33,523 nucleotides of DNA. It comes from a virus. The translations under genes and the position numbers were made by a program. The notes under the pieces were generated by a model. It made no database searches. It was given only the letters and a program-made list of their open reading frames with translations, and had not been told where the DNA came from. The stretch spans positions 1 through 33,523 of IMG/VR virus record IMGVR_UViG_3300030098_005358; one strand, given 5' to 3'. Below are positions 6,501-15,780 of the stretch, one piece after another; position 1 is the first letter of the stretch, and each line of letters opens with the position of its first letter.

Positions 6501-9500
6501 AATTTGTTTTAAATGTTTTGCTTAAGGTAACACCGTCAGCCTCAAGCTTTTTCACGATGCTATCGTAGACAAGCTGCCTTGCTTTTTCTGAGGCAAGCAT
6601 TGTTAAGCCTTGATTCCAAACATCAGAGAACCCAGCAGAGATAGCTTCTGCCTGGGTCTTGCTCATGCCCATACTTTTAAATTCATCAAGGTGTTTAACC
6701 AGTTCATTCTTAACCCAGGTAGGAACAACAGCTTCTTCGACTCGTTTATAGTCTCGTTCTTTTACTTGCTTCTTAGGTTGCGGTGCTGGCTCAGGCTTTG
6801 GCTGCGCTTTAGGAGCAGCTTTGGGCTTCGGTGGTGGGTAGGCAGGGGGCAGCTCAGGCATCGCCTCTCGAACAGCGCTCACCGCTGTCTCGATGCGATT
6901 ACGTTCTGCTCTTCGGTTAATCCCTACCTCATTAGCTACTCGATTAATGCCCTGATTAACATGGCGTGCCTCATTTGCAGCAGTGATTTTTCTTGCAATA
7001 GAACTTAAAGCTATCTGCTCATGGATTGGCATATTCTTTTTAGCGGCAGTGTACTCAAGCTCCATCAGAGATGAACGAACTGTTCCTTCACCTTTTTCAA
7101 TATAAATGTTTGCCCGATTCAGTCGGCCTTCTTTTCTTTTTAGTTCTTTAATTGCCTTATAGAATTCAGGCGTTACGTTTGAAGTCTTCTGGCCTCTCCA
7201 TATATTGCGAGCTTGTACTATTGCTTTAGATGTTCTGCTTCCAGGATCTCTAAGCACAGCGTTTTCTGCTCGGCCTATTGCTGTGTCAATCGTTTCCATA
7301 AACTCAGCAAGTTCAGCAGCTACAGTGCGGCCGGTTTCTTTTGCTCTGTTAATTGCAGCAGTACCAACGCGAGACACAACGGCTTGCTTTCCTTTAAGTC
7401 TTACTTCCCCAAGAGCAGATTGGTAATCAGCTTCTCTGTAATCATAGACCTTCCGCTCTTTTCGTCCGCCTTCGTAAATATCGTCTAAGATATTGTTCCG
7501 AAGATCGTTGAGCGCAGTAAGCTTTTGATCAGGTGTAATGTCTTTAGCGTTTTCAATGCGAGCAATGTCTTCTTTAAGTTGAGTGCCTAAACGCTTAGAC
7601 CCTTTAGATGCCTGCCATGTAATGCCAGCAGTTCTAGCTTGTGCTTCAGGTATACGGTCGCCCTTAATGAAGCCTTTAATTTGTTCATGCCAAGTGCTGT
7701 ACCTGGTTGGGGCGTCTGTCCGCGGCTTACCACCTGGCGCTTTTGGTTTTCCATAATTCGGAGAAACGTGAGGGTTCTTACCCCGGATCATTGCATCCCA
7801 GTATTTTTGCTTGATCTCCATAGGGATGTTTGGATCTCGATACATGCGCCGAGCCAGGTTCGTCATTGGCTTGCTGCGCTTGTTCCGAGGAACCTCCACC
7901 GCTTTTTCAAATTCAATTTTATACCAAGGGTTAGCTGTCTCAGCCTTCCTGCCTTCTAGCTTTGCTAGTTTTTGCTGAAGGTATTTAAAGGTTTCAGGTG
8001 CTCGCTTCTGAAGCTGAGCTAGGCCAGTTCCCAAGCCAGCCTTGGGAATAACAATGTTTTTATCAGCAGGGATCTTATCAAAAGCTGCGTCAATAGCTGC
8101 TTTGTTTTGCTTTAGTTCAGCGTCAGTAAAGTAAGCACCATCATCTGTTGACGGAGTTTTCTTTGTTGGAATGCCAGCAGCGTTGGGCTCACCACGCATT
8201 GCCGCAGCTTGTCCACCTTTGCCTTTTCCTTGGAGGTTGTCACCAAACAAGTAGACAGTATCAGGGTTGTTTTGCAGATCTTCTCTAGTGATTTTCTCTT
8301 GGCGAGAAACCGTGCGTTGGGGCGCTTTTGGGGTTGCTTGGCTAACCTTGGCTGGCTTCTCAGAAAGCCCCTGCCAAATTTTAGAAACCTCATTGAGGAC
8401 TTTATTGCGCTCGTTAATGCGGGCTTCAAGCTCTTTACCTTTAAGCTTGGCGTCTTTCTTTTTGTCGAAAAGATCTTTGTTGCTTCGCATGATACTGCTG
8501 ATTTCTTCGCGAGCAGCAGATACGCGTTTCATTTCTTCGGGCGTAAGCTTGCGCGCTTCCGCTCGCCCTTCTCGCCGGGCTTTGATTGCCTCTTTTAACT
8601 TTGCTGCGCCTTGTTGGCTTAAGGTTATGTACTCCTCAAGAGGTGGAACCCACCCTTTCTCAACGGCGGCTTTAAACTCTGGGTCTCTTTCAACGCGACG
8701 AAGATAGTCTATAGCTGTAGCAACATCTTTAGGACCAACATCAATCCCGGTTTCTTTTTGAAACTCACGCGCCTGGCGAGCTTCGGTTAAATCTGTTTTC
8801 GCTTTTTCTTTAGCTTCCGCACGCTGCTGAGGCCGACCTCGAGACTCGGCTTTCCAGGATTCATCGAAGGCTTTATCTATTCCTTCTTCCACAGCCTTAA
8901 GCGGTGCATCTCTTTCAGCTTTAAGTTCATCAGCAAGCGCTCTGGCCTCATCAAACTCTCGCTGCTTTTTGGTGGGCCTACCCTCTACCTCTCTAGCCGC
9001 TTCGGTAAAGTAGTCGGTCATCTCGCCTTTGCGGCTTTCGTCTGTAAGCGGCTTGTCCGATCGCTTCACTGGGCGAGCCATGTACTCACCCCGACCCGCT
9101 ACACTTCGAGGGACAGCGCCCTCTCGAACAACCCTAGCAAGCGGAGTGCCATCAATAATAGCTCCGTCCCAGGTAAGAGGGAAGCGGGGGTCTAGTGCTT
9201 GGCCAGCAGGAATGGCTTCTACTGCTGTCTTCTTTGCTTCTTTGGAACCAGGACCCGGCTTGCTTGTTCGTTCCTCGAGGAACATTGCTCTTTGTCTGTT
9301 GATCGCAGCATCAACAGCAGATCGTCCATAGTTTTTATAAAGAGCCTGAAGAGCAATTTCACCTCGGCCACCCTTGCCCCACGCCTCAGTAACTAGCTCG
9401 AGGTATTTGTTCTCAAGCCTCATAGCTAAAATCTCTTTAGCCGTGTTGACAACAGCATTAGATCCAGCAGTTCGTTGTGGCTGGAAATCTGACCCGCCTG

Positions 9501-12309
9501 TTTGAGATAGGTTGTACCCTTCTTCTGCCGTCCGCTTGACCCTGGGCTCTCCTGTTAGGAATTCGTGGGCAGCGTCATCTACTAAAGCTAAGCTCTCTTT
9601 AAGGTGAGCAATTTCTTTTAGCCGGGCTCTGTTGGCCCATTCCATACGGGCTTGATTGGTAGGATCAGGAAGGCGAACAGCCCCCGGAACTGAATCGGAT
9701 ACTTCAAGTCGCCTGGCTGGGGCTGTTCCAGGTTGCGGGGGAGCCCCGGCTTCTACTGATGCAACGCCCGGCCTTTCCCGGATGTCAACACCGTAAACTC
9801 TAGGCTGCCTTACGCTTGGGTCAACACCAGATGGTTGAGCATCATCAACCGTGCGCCATTGTGATGGTGGGGCATCAGCAGCCTCTACGACATCGAACAA
9901 AGGCTGGCGAGCAGCCGCAGCCTCATCAAGAGTTTCTCTAGCAAAAGTGCCAAACTTTGCGTCGGCTGCCTCAAGCCCATCAATCCTGTTTTGGATTTCC
10001 GCCTTGATCTGGCGGGCCTCCTCGAGAACTAGGTTTCGAGTAATAACTTGATTATCGAGTACCTGGGCGGCTTCGCTTACAACCCGAATAGTGCTGCCAT
10101 CAGGTAGCTCCATCGTATATCTTGTTGTGTCGAATACAGGCTCTTGGCGAGTGGCTGGTTTCTCTGGGGCCTTTAACGGTCTTGGCGCTTCAGGTACAGG
10201 GTCGAGAACATTTCTTCGGTATTGAGAATTGAAAGCACTCTTTACTGTTTCTTGTGCTGATTTAGCAAGCGCCTCTATTTCTGGGGCTTTGTCCGACCTG
10301 GTTTTAATTTCATTCTGACGAATATATTGCTGATTAAGTCTTCTTGTTTTAACCGGAAGCTTACTTAAAAAATCCAGGAAACCTTCAGGGTTTGTCTTGT
10401 GTAGGTTTTTACCTATGGCCTCCATTAATAAAAGCCTGGAATCGTCAGTTAAGGCCCTTACTCTTCTAGCTACTTTAGTTGGGCTACTTAAAGATGGGTA
10501 CTTAACTTCGGGAGCAATAAATGCCTCCACCCCTTTAGGGGGTGGAGGCGTTATTACTTCCGGAGTAGGAGCTGCTGACCTGGTAGGGAGGTTAGCATTT
10601 GGAGGAAGTATTACTTCAGCAGCAGGAAGCCCAGCAATACTATCCGAACCCAGTACACCCTCACCCCTTTGAACCCGCTCGAGATAACGAGGCGAATCAA
10701 GCACGGATATACCACCCGGAGCTTGAGTGCCATATTGATTGATCTCGTCTAACCCTAAGACAAATGCCGCCGCTGTAGATCGAGCATCAGCAGAAGCCTG
10801 AGCCATAGTAGATTCAGCTTGTCCTACTTGCTCTGCTAACTCAGCATCGGTCTGAGCTTTGTCAGCCCTTCGGCTTACTTGCGATCTTACGCTGTCTAGA
10901 AGAGTGCCATACTTTGCAGAATTTAAAAGAGCACCATGGAACGATCCGACTATTGGATGGATAAGGCCAAGCTCAGGAGCGCCGCTCCACATCCAATACA
11001 GAGAACCCTTAGCTCCAGACTTTACTAGGTCAGCAACCTTTCTCGTCCGAAGAGCGCCTGCTACTTCTTCGGAATATTGAGCAGTTTTCTTTCCGCCTTC
11101 TTTGATAACAGCCGAAGCGTCGCGAACCTTAAGACCTATTCCTGTTCCAGGGATTTCTAGTGGTATATCACCTATAGCTTTAGCAGCTTGACCTACAACA
11201 GATCCTGCAACCGCTGCTTTAGCCGCCTCAGCTTTGCTCATAAACGCGTCAAAAGAAGGATCTAGTTCCCTTCTTCTTTCAATAGCTCGACCGAGCCTTG
11301 TGCCTTTACCTGCGCTTAGGGCGCGAACTAAACCGGGGCCAACAACAGCAGCTAAGATTGCAGGTTTTCTTGCTAGTTGAGGAAGAGCAATTCCCATAAC
11401 CTTGTTATTGGCATCAGGCTGTAAGCCCGCTACTGCTGTCCCCGCTAAACCACCGGTAAGCATTTTACCTGCTTTCCAGCGTGTCTCCCAAGGAGTCATC
11501 CCTACTTGGTCATCGTCCAGACCAACGATTTGAGAAAGAAACTGAATTGTTCCTGCGCCCATAGCAAGGAAATCTTCTTCCCATCCCTGCATTAGGCTTG
11601 CATCTTTTTTGACTAGAGCTTCAACTTCATCTGTAAAGATTTTGTGAGCTTCAATAAATGCACCGTAAAGAGGGAAGTCCAGCTTACGACGAAACTCATA
11701 CTGATTATTGTATGTTGTTTCGATGTCGTCATAGTGGCTACTTCCCTTTAGCTCTTCCCAGAATCTAGGGTTGGCTTTGTAAAGAGGGCTGTTTTCAAAA
11801 CCTTCGTTTACTGTGTGGCCAAGGAAGTCACTAATTGTTCCGCCTTGACGGTTTCTAGATGTTGGGAAGTTTTGATCCTTAAGAACCTTAGGCTGGTCAA
11901 CTGTTACGTTGTCTAAGAAGTCACGATCTTCTTGGTCTAGTTTTCTTGCAGCTTCCTCGCCGTAACTAGCCGCCCAATCACTTAAGAATCTTTGGCGGGC
12001 TTTGTTTTGGTTGAGCATTTCTTTATTGCTCTCAGCAAACCAAGCACTATCGCCTGGACTACCAAAAGCATAGTCAACCATTTCTGCTACACCCTCGGCT
12101 GCACCAAGGGGAATTGCTACATTGCTTAAAACCTTACGGCCCCAACCATAATCCTCACCCTTTTCTTTCATGAGGATTTGTTCGCGCTGTCTTGATTTTT
12201 TTAACTCATAAAGCCTGTCACTTAAATCGGGAGATGGTGCTTCCCTTCTCTCGTTACTGCGAGCAGTAGCTACGCTTTCAGCGCCGCGCTTTTCTAAGTC
12301 ACTAGCCAT
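3559..12309 (-). CDS. Giant multidomain virion/ejection-type protein (2916 residues)
   Basis: This is the largest gene, about a quarter of the window. It directly follows the transglycosylase protein, the position of T7 gp16 after gp15, so an internal protein ejected with the DNA is the best guess. Visible parts: a charged N-terminus; hydrophobic, Gly/Ala-rich segments at about residues 275-335 that could enter a membrane; long Ala/Glu/Arg helical regions; a conserved phage domain at about 1340-1450 (NNPDTVYLFGDN, GKGGQAAAMRGEPNAAGIPT, IPKAGLGTGLA), which I believe corresponds to DUF7831; a Pro/Lys linker at about 1820-1855; and a C-terminal coiled coil. I do not find the T/DxxGR or Rx3Kx6YG motifs of N4-type virion RNA polymerase. 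The size and mosaic layout resemble polyvalent proteins. The start has GGAAG 7 bases upstream, inside the previous gene's last codons. Confidence 0.8.
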   Translation of the reverse strand: MASDLEKRGAESVATARSNERREAPSPDLSDRLYELKKSRQREQILMKEKGEDYGWGRKVLSNVAIPLGAAEGVAEMVDYAFGSPGDSAWFAESNKEMLNQNKARQRFLSDWAASYGEEAARKLDQEDRDFLDNVTVDQPKVLKDQNFPTSRNRQGGTISDFLGHTVNEGFENSPLYKANPRFWEELKGSSHYDDIETTYNNQYEFRRKLDFPLYGAFIEAHKIFTDEVEALVKKDASLMQGWEEDFLAMGAGTIQFLSQIVGLDDDQVGMTPWETRWKAGKMLTGGLAGTAVAGLQPDANNKVMGIALPQLARKPAILAAVVGPGLVRALSAGKGTRLGRAIERRRELDPSFDAFMSKAEAAKAAVAGSVVGQAAKAIGDIPLEIPGTGIGLKVRDASAVIKEGGKKTAQYSEEVAGALRTRKVADLVKSGAKGSLYWMWSGAPELGLIHPIVGSFHGALLNSAKYGTLLDSVRSQVSRRADKAQTDAELAEQVGQAESTMAQASADARSTAAAFVLGLDEINQYGTQAPGGISVLDSPRYLERVQRGEGVLGSDSIAGLPAAEVILPPNANLPTRSAAPTPEVITPPPPKGVEAFIAPEVKYPSLSSPTKVARRVRALTDDSRLLLMEAIGKNLHKTNPEGFLDFLSKLPVKTRRLNQQYIRQNEIKTRSDKAPEIEALAKSAQETVKSAFNSQYRRNVLDPVPEAPRPLKAPEKPATRQEPVFDTTRYTMELPDGSTIRVVSEAAQVLDNQVITRNLVLEEARQIKAEIQNRIDGLEAADAKFGTFARETLDEAAAARQPLFDVVEAADAPPSQWRTVDDAQPSGVDPSVRQPRVYGVDIRERPGVASVEAGAPPQPGTAPARRLEVSDSVPGAVRLPDPTNQARMEWANRARLKEIAHLKESLALVDDAAHEFLTGEPRVKRTAEEGYNLSQTGGSDFQPQRTAGSNAVVNTAKEILAMRLENKYLELVTEAWGKGGRGEIALQALYKNYGRSAVDAAINRQRAMFLEERTSKPGPGSKEAKKTAVEAIPAGQALDPRFPLTWDGAIIDGTPLARVVREGAVPRSVAGRGEYMARPVKRSDKPLTDESRKGEMTDYFTEAAREVEGRPTKKQREFDEARALADELKAERDAPLKAVEEGIDKAFDESWKAESRGRPQQRAEAKEKAKTDLTEARQAREFQKETGIDVGPKDVATAIDYLRRVERDPEFKAAVEKGWVPPLEEYITLSQQGAAKLKEAIKARREGRAEARKLTPEEMKRVSAAREEISSIMRSNKDLFDKKKDAKLKGKELEARINERNKVLNEVSKIWQGLSEKPAKVSQATPKAPQRTVSRQEKITREDLQNNPDTVYLFGDNLQGKGKGGQAAAMRGEPNAAGIPTKKTPSTDDGAYFTDAELKQNKAAIDAAFDKIPADKNIVIPKAGLGTGLAQLQKRAPETFKYLQQKLAKLEGRKAETANPWYKIEFEKAVEVPRNKRSKPMTNLARRMYRDPNIPMEIKQKYWDAMIRGKNPHVSPNYGKPKAPGGKPRTDAPTRYSTWHEQIKGFIKGDRIPEAQARTAGITWQASKGSKRLGTQLKEDIARIENAKDITPDQKLTALNDLRNNILDDIYEGGRKERKVYDYREADYQSALGEVRLKGKQAVVSRVGTAAINRAKETGRTVAAELAEFMETIDTAIGRAENAVLRDPGSRTSKAIVQARNIWRGQKTSNVTPEFYKAIKELKRKEGRLNRANIYIEKGEGTVRSSLMELEYTAAKKNMPIHEQIALSSIARKITAANEARHVNQGINRVANEVGINRRAERNRIETAVSAVREAMPELPPAYPPPKPKAAPKAQPKPEPAPQPKKQVKERDYKRVEEAVVPTWVKNELVKHLDEFKSMGMSKTQAEAISAGFSDVWNQGLTMLASEKARQLVYDSIVKKLEADGVTLSKTFKTNLKSQLNEYLSHFRSPFKGREKLAEYSLDLPGPESASGILEVALRTLPDEFMFTGDVWSGPVNVKQVFFEALNDLRRQKKNKDIDTIQKEAFVELGNQYAAQVQVLAQNKIINGEMARLGITRNSTPLEAAARIVVHRLLYQEAMPLGLFNRLTKEVTKTVDGVETKSWSHEPVSMKDIADLIRTERRHMVEAVKTEIRNIGLEPGRKSVKLTDNQIRRMMLEQNGPLQFIADKLDKYEYRSKIAGAPQLNDMFKEIVDPDGKLEVTTEKAVRQAKDEYKLIDDDSVLNEVLDYTYNEKFSDKVFNASFNPEYLDSMMFNARLAQNQGSFLNQFTSGMKGNITYESLMTNMGNLLGHSLVGGLLTGELPTTFYGRVARETWLFNKFRKTKSSREHFTKEWKKKYPERVEAYNDLYRYGALDGVDWGSVEAAQAGPILAAGMKAKSQVVSGVSKQLNAYRNLRRKIYQLEDNGPRIAEAVREHIQFSKELKIMDKGAYLAIPTGKRGVTIITKGDAPRSRQGTEFYRGTKNLTKEQLSQLKASYVMRKVSGRVFNYKDVPRFIRSLRAGKMGAIGAFFTPFISFPYLSIDIPGVKKGIFGSVLGDSLGNTSGYTNSPKLTLYRATTQAKQRMRVLMWGLNMNQFSHPLNADLSEMSRFNMEPGGTTATMIRSSQEPNTIGVWRWNNANIFEASMLLMRNVMAMQAQLANWHLGDKAKSNKNLEYYMRLSTEGKVLTKNDVIRLGGLSGNLFMRSILQALPKQSNQDKGWWDLEKAWGHLAASLIGVDDWNAVKTALPMATDVGIKDSTWSSFAPMIRDLEATDQLNFEDMTAQEQMDFMTANWFKAFSRLYLRQRKITGDLEVNNQARIALAAFRKQMMVPLEEQIKVARGREKEKLMEIKSMAELSHSRMVEAYSNFYTAVSELESLKRGRTKEEQKQNSNLQKATREVNNLRKSLEDARSKAVDALRKSRRESAKARELR
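10516..10555. repeat. Long intragenic hairpin with CCCCTTTAGGGG core
   Basis: The arms GCCTCCACCCC (10523-10533) and GGGGTGGAGGC (10539-10549) pair perfectly around TTTAG. The stem extends through AATAA/TTATT with one wobble pair and one bulged A, about 17 bp in all. It lies inside the giant gene, in the Pro-rich segment TPPPPKGVEAF. It shares its core with the intergenic hairpins at 331, 24783 and 32761. Confidence 0.7.
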
Positions 12310-12312
12310 GCG

Positions 12313-15156
12313 TCAGCTTCCTTCTTTCGGGGCTTTAGGTCCTGGTTTATCAGCGACACCTTTAACTTTTTTAGCTTTGTCTTTCGCAGCAAGGGCTTTG
12401 ATCTTTTTGTAGTTCTTCATGATCTTTGTAACGTAGTTGTAAGTCTCACCGTCACGGGTTTTTATCTTCCACCTTAGCCTGCCCTTTGAATCTTTTAATT
12501 GTTTTCCGTCTTTTCCTTTTAGAGGAATCTTATTTCCTTTTGCGTCCTTTTGAAAAATCTTATTTCCTTTTGCGTCCTTTAAAGGAACCGATCGTTTTGG
12601 ATTCATCAAGCCACTAAAAAACGTACCGTCTTTTCTTTTCTTAGAGTTAATTTCAAACCCTTCATTTCTAAACGCACTAAGTCCGGCATTGTAAACAGCC
12701 ATGATCTTTTCGTTTTCTTTGGGGTCGTTCTTTTTAATTTCCTTAAACTTAATAAGCCGCTTACGAAGAAGAGCTAAAAACTTAGCTCCCGATTCAGCCG
12801 CTACCGACTCATCAAAAAGGGTCTTAAAGTCTTCAGGTTTGCCACCAATATCAAGCCACGCTGAAGGTGTCATCTGAGTTAGGCCGATAGCATATTGATC
12901 TGATACAGCCTTGTCATGGTACTTACTTTCCTGGTCAGCAAGGGCAACATACAAGTCAGGATCAATCTTGTATTTTTTAGCAGCAGACCGAAGAAGCTCA
13001 ATCCTTCTTGCTTTGTCTTTTGCGGGTACAGCAGGAAGCCTTTTCTTTTTGTTTTCAGAGCCAACCGCCATTGCCTTATAGGTTGGGAACTCGTGGGTTA
13101 CTGTTTTGTCACCGATCTTTTGCTTAATTTTTTGCGTGCCGACTGGCTTGGGATAAGTAGACTTGGGCTTAGCCGGAGGGCCTTGGAATGTTCCTTTTGC
13201 TTTTTGCGCAGCAGCCAGCATTCGCGCTCTGGTCTTAGCTCTAGTCGGCTCTGTCCTGCTAAACCACCTTTGATAATCACTACCCCAAGCCTTTCGTCTT
13301 TCATCATGAACCATGCCTGGGCCTTTTATCTTACCAAAGTAATCAGACCCAGGAAGCGTACTGTAACCAGGAAACGCAAGCTCAATATTTTCTTCAGAAA
13401 TCCCAGCTTGCCTCATAGCTACAGATGCTTTTAAGGATGGGTCATTTTCTCCTTCTGGCGGATGAAAATAATCTTCTGCTGGGATCAAGCGCGGAGATAA
13501 CTTGCCACCACGTCTTAATCTTGGATCTGGTAATTTTGGCTCAAGGTCTTTGTCTTGAATTCTTTTTTGCTTTGCTAGTGTACCCGGAGCAAGAAACGGT
13601 TCATCTACTACAGTGGCACCTTGAGTAAATTTATCGTCCCTAGGTCTAGACTGAGTAAGTCCACCTGCTGAGGCTGCCCTGCTCCAAGCATCTTGCTGAC
13701 TGCTTTCTGTTGCAGTTGTCGTAGCATTAGGCCGAAGCGACATAGGCTGCATGGTATCTCTATTAACTGGAGTGCTGTACTGCTCAGCACTATCTTCTGT
13801 TGCGGCCCCAGAGACAGGAACCTCACCACCTCTTTTGCGGATTTCTGCATCAAGACTAATCTGCTCGTTTTTCTCTTCGCTTGATAGCTTAGCTACTTTT
13901 TCTTTTCTGTTGAGTTCATCTAGCCGCTCTCGCATCTCCCCTACTTCATCAGATGACTTCTTATCTGCTGCAACTTGGGCCTGCGCGGCTCGTCTTCCTG
14001 ATTGGCCTAGGTAAACAGGGAGGTTCCCACTAGCTTGGGCAATGGGTCCACTAAGCTCATTAATATCAAGCTCCAAACCAGGAAGCCTTGGATCATTCGG
14101 GTTGCGAGCGGCAATGGTGCGATACTGATCAACAAGCCGAGAATATTTCCCAACATCTGCTGCTGCTTGATCGAGATGGGGATTGCTTAGCATACCAAGC
14201 AAAGCCGTTGCTCTGGCGTTTAAGCCCTGGCGAATAGCTTTAGCTACACTTGGTTTGTTTTCTGCGACAGCAGCCCTAAGAGCTTCGCTTTCTTCTGCTG
14301 TTGGTTTAACTGCTACACTAATAACTGTTTTATCTCCGGAATCATCACGATATAGAGTTAGCAATCCATTAGATGACTCAACAAGAGCAGCAGCTTGATC
14401 CGCTGTTAGGTCACGGGGATTAAACCCAGCTTTTAAAAGCTCGTTAGTTGCAACAGCATCTCTTAGATATACTGCTGCATTCAAATCATTAATAATTGGC
14501 TCGTTGGTTTTATGGCGAGCGCGCCAATCAGCAAGCTGCGTCTGTCCTAGCTTGGGAGCAGCAGCCGCTTTTGGTAACGGACTAGCAGAAGCAAGGCGTT
14601 TGTAGTCTTCGCTTATAAGCCGTGACGGATCACGAGTAGGATCACCAAGAAGACGCCCGCTGCCAGGACGATCCCATGCACGACGCATCTGTTCATAGCC
14701 TGCTGCACGATCGTCCACACCCGAAAGAACTCTTGTAAGAATTTTTCCTTGCTCATCGAGCATAGGTTTACCATCTCGCCCAATAACAGGAACGCGCCTG
14801 TCTCGAGCCCCTGCCACTCGGCGCTGACCGGACCCATACGACTCCTGATCCAAGATGGCTCTTTCTTGCTCATTGAGCGTAAGGTATTGCGTACCCCACA
14901 TTCCAGTGTCTTTACCAAGTCGCGGTTTACCATCTGGTCCAACTTCTTTGCGCGCTCTTGCTAAGGCAGCACGCCCTCTAGAAAATCGAGAAACGGCATC
15001 AGCAACCGTTCCGCCTACACGGTCAATAACATCTACGCCAACCTTCAGTCCTTCAGGCGTAGCAAAGCGTTCGCCGACACGCTGGCTTTGCGTTGGTTTA
15101 AATTCGGCGGCTTCAAAGTTGGCCTTAAATACTGATGGAGGTAGAATTCTTGCCAT
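12313..15156 (-). CDS. Internal virion protein with C-terminal lytic transglycosylase domain
   Basis: This is a 947-residue protein if started at ATG 15156. A GTG four codons upstream is possible, but the ATG has GGGA 6 bases before it and sits 2 bases after the previous stop. The first about 700 residues are mostly helical and low in recognisable motifs. At about 720-840 there is an SLT/goose-lysozyme-like fold: IDPDLYVALADQESKY with the catalytic Glu near residue 743, then YAIGLTQMTPSAW, then KIMAVYNAGLSAF. This activity opens peptidoglycan locally during DNA entry in T7 (gp16) and related phages. Here the domain is at the C-terminus and in a separate protein from the giant neighbour. After it comes a Lys/Gly/Asp repeat region (KDAKGNKI) and a basic tail. 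Confidence 0.88.
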   Translation of the reverse strand: MARILPPSVFKANFEAAEFKPTQSQRVGERFATPEGLKVGVDVIDRVGGTVADAVSRFSRGRAALARARKEVGPDGKPRLGKDTGMWGTQYLTLNEQERAILDQESYGSGQRRVAGARDRRVPVIGRDGKPMLDEQGKILTRVLSGVDDRAAGYEQMRRAWDRPGSGRLLGDPTRDPSRLISEDYKRLASASPLPKAAAAPKLGQTQLADWRARHKTNEPIINDLNAAVYLRDAVATNELLKAGFNPRDLTADQAAALVESSNGLLTLYRDDSGDKTVISVAVKPTAEESEALRAAVAENKPSVAKAIRQGLNARATALLGMLSNPHLDQAAADVGKYSRLVDQYRTIAARNPNDPRLPGLELDINELSGPIAQASGNLPVYLGQSGRRAAQAQVAADKKSSDEVGEMRERLDELNRKEKVAKLSSEEKNEQISLDAEIRKRGGEVPVSGAATEDSAEQYSTPVNRDTMQPMSLRPNATTTATESSQQDAWSRAASAGGLTQSRPRDDKFTQGATVVDEPFLAPGTLAKQKRIQDKDLEPKLPDPRLRRGGKLSPRLIPAEDYFHPPEGENDPSLKASVAMRQAGISEENIELAFPGYSTLPGSDYFGKIKGPGMVHDERRKAWGSDYQRWFSRTEPTRAKTRARMLAAAQKAKGTFQGPPAKPKSTYPKPVGTQKIKQKIGDKTVTHEFPTYKAMAVGSENKKKRLPAVPAKDKARRIELLRSAAKKYKIDPDLYVALADQESKYHDKAVSDQYAIGLTQMTPSAWLDIGGKPEDFKTLFDESVAAESGAKFLALLRKRLIKFKEIKKNDPKENEKIMAVYNAGLSAFRNEGFEINSKKRKDGTFFSGLMNPKRSVPLKDAKGNKIFQKDAKGNKIPLKGKDGKQLKDSKGRLRWKIKTRDGETYNYVTKIMKNYKKIKALAAKDKAKKVKGVADKPGPKAPKEGS
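12526..12580 (-). repeat. Two copies of a 25-base direct repeat, 30-base period
   Basis: The same 25 bases occur at 12526-12550 and 12556-12580 in the transglycosylase gene. They encode tandem KDAKGNKI units, followed by degenerate KGKDGKQLKDSKG. The period of 10 codons keeps the frame. This looks like a recent tandem duplication in a flexible basic linker. Confidence 0.85.
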
Positions 15157-15158
15157 GA

Positions 15159-15779
15159 TTAATCCCACATACTTTCAATGCGATCTTTTCCTTCGCCTCT
15201 AAGATAGTAGTCTTCTAACTGTTTAGCAGCCCTAGGACTCTTAACTCTGATGCGGGCAATCATAGCGCGAATTTTACGATAGGCTGCCGCTTCATCATCA
15301 TCCCAAAAGCCCTGAGCATCTTGAATGGCTTGCTCTGCTTCTGTCTGGCCTTCAGCATAAGCCTCTTGATAATCTGAACTTTCATCGCCTTGTTGTGCAG
15401 CGTACTCTTGAGCTTCAACCGTGGACTGTAAAGCGGCTTGTTCTGCTGAAAGAATCTTATCAGTATCTTGTGCTCTCTTTTGAATGCCAGCCATTTCAGC
15501 ATCTCGACCCACTTGTCCGGCTGCGGCGATTGCACCGCCGCCGCCGCCCATACCAGGTTGCATACCCATTGCCGTAGCCTGAGAAGCGCCATACCGAATA
15601 GCTTTTTGGTTTTGGGCAGCTTGTTCCCGGAGCTTATCTACAGCACCAGAAGCCGCTTTGGCCTGTCCCATCTTAGCTTCAATGGCTAGTTTTCTTCTTT
15701 TACTTTTATCGCCGTAAGCATCGGTTGCACCTGTCCAGGCGCTACCGGTAGATAAAAAGTCTTTTGCTGCTTTTGCCAT
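15159..15779 (-). CDS. Small helical internal virion protein
   Basis: This 206-residue protein is rich in Ala, Gln and Glu with a Met/Gly patch (GMQPGMGGGGGAIAAAGQ, about residues 70-87), followed by long heptad-like helices and an acidic stretch (FWDDDEAAAYRKIRAMIARI). This composition and its position just before the transglycosylase protein match the small ejection-complex proteins of T7-like phages (gp14, about 196 residues), though there is no sequence match I can name. The ATG lies one base after the previous stop, and the gene ends 2 bases before the next ATG. Probable role: inner core or DNA-ejection channel (inference). Confidence 0.65.
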   Translation of the reverse strand: MAKAAKDFLSTGSAWTGATDAYGDKSKRRKLAIEAKMGQAKAASGAVDKLREQAAQNQKAIRYGASQATAMGMQPGMGGGGGAIAAAGQVGRDAEMAGIQKRAQDTDKILSAEQAALQSTVEAQEYAAQQGDESSDYQEAYAEGQTEAEQAIQDAQGFWDDDEAAAYRKIRAMIARIRVKSPRAAKQLEDYYLRGEGKDRIESMWD

Positions 15780-15780
15780 T

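Noticed and set aside
3559-12309. N4-type virion RNA polymerase in the giant protein
   Set aside because: Size and virion context suggested it, but I could not find the T/DxxGR or Rx3Kx6YG type motifs by eye.
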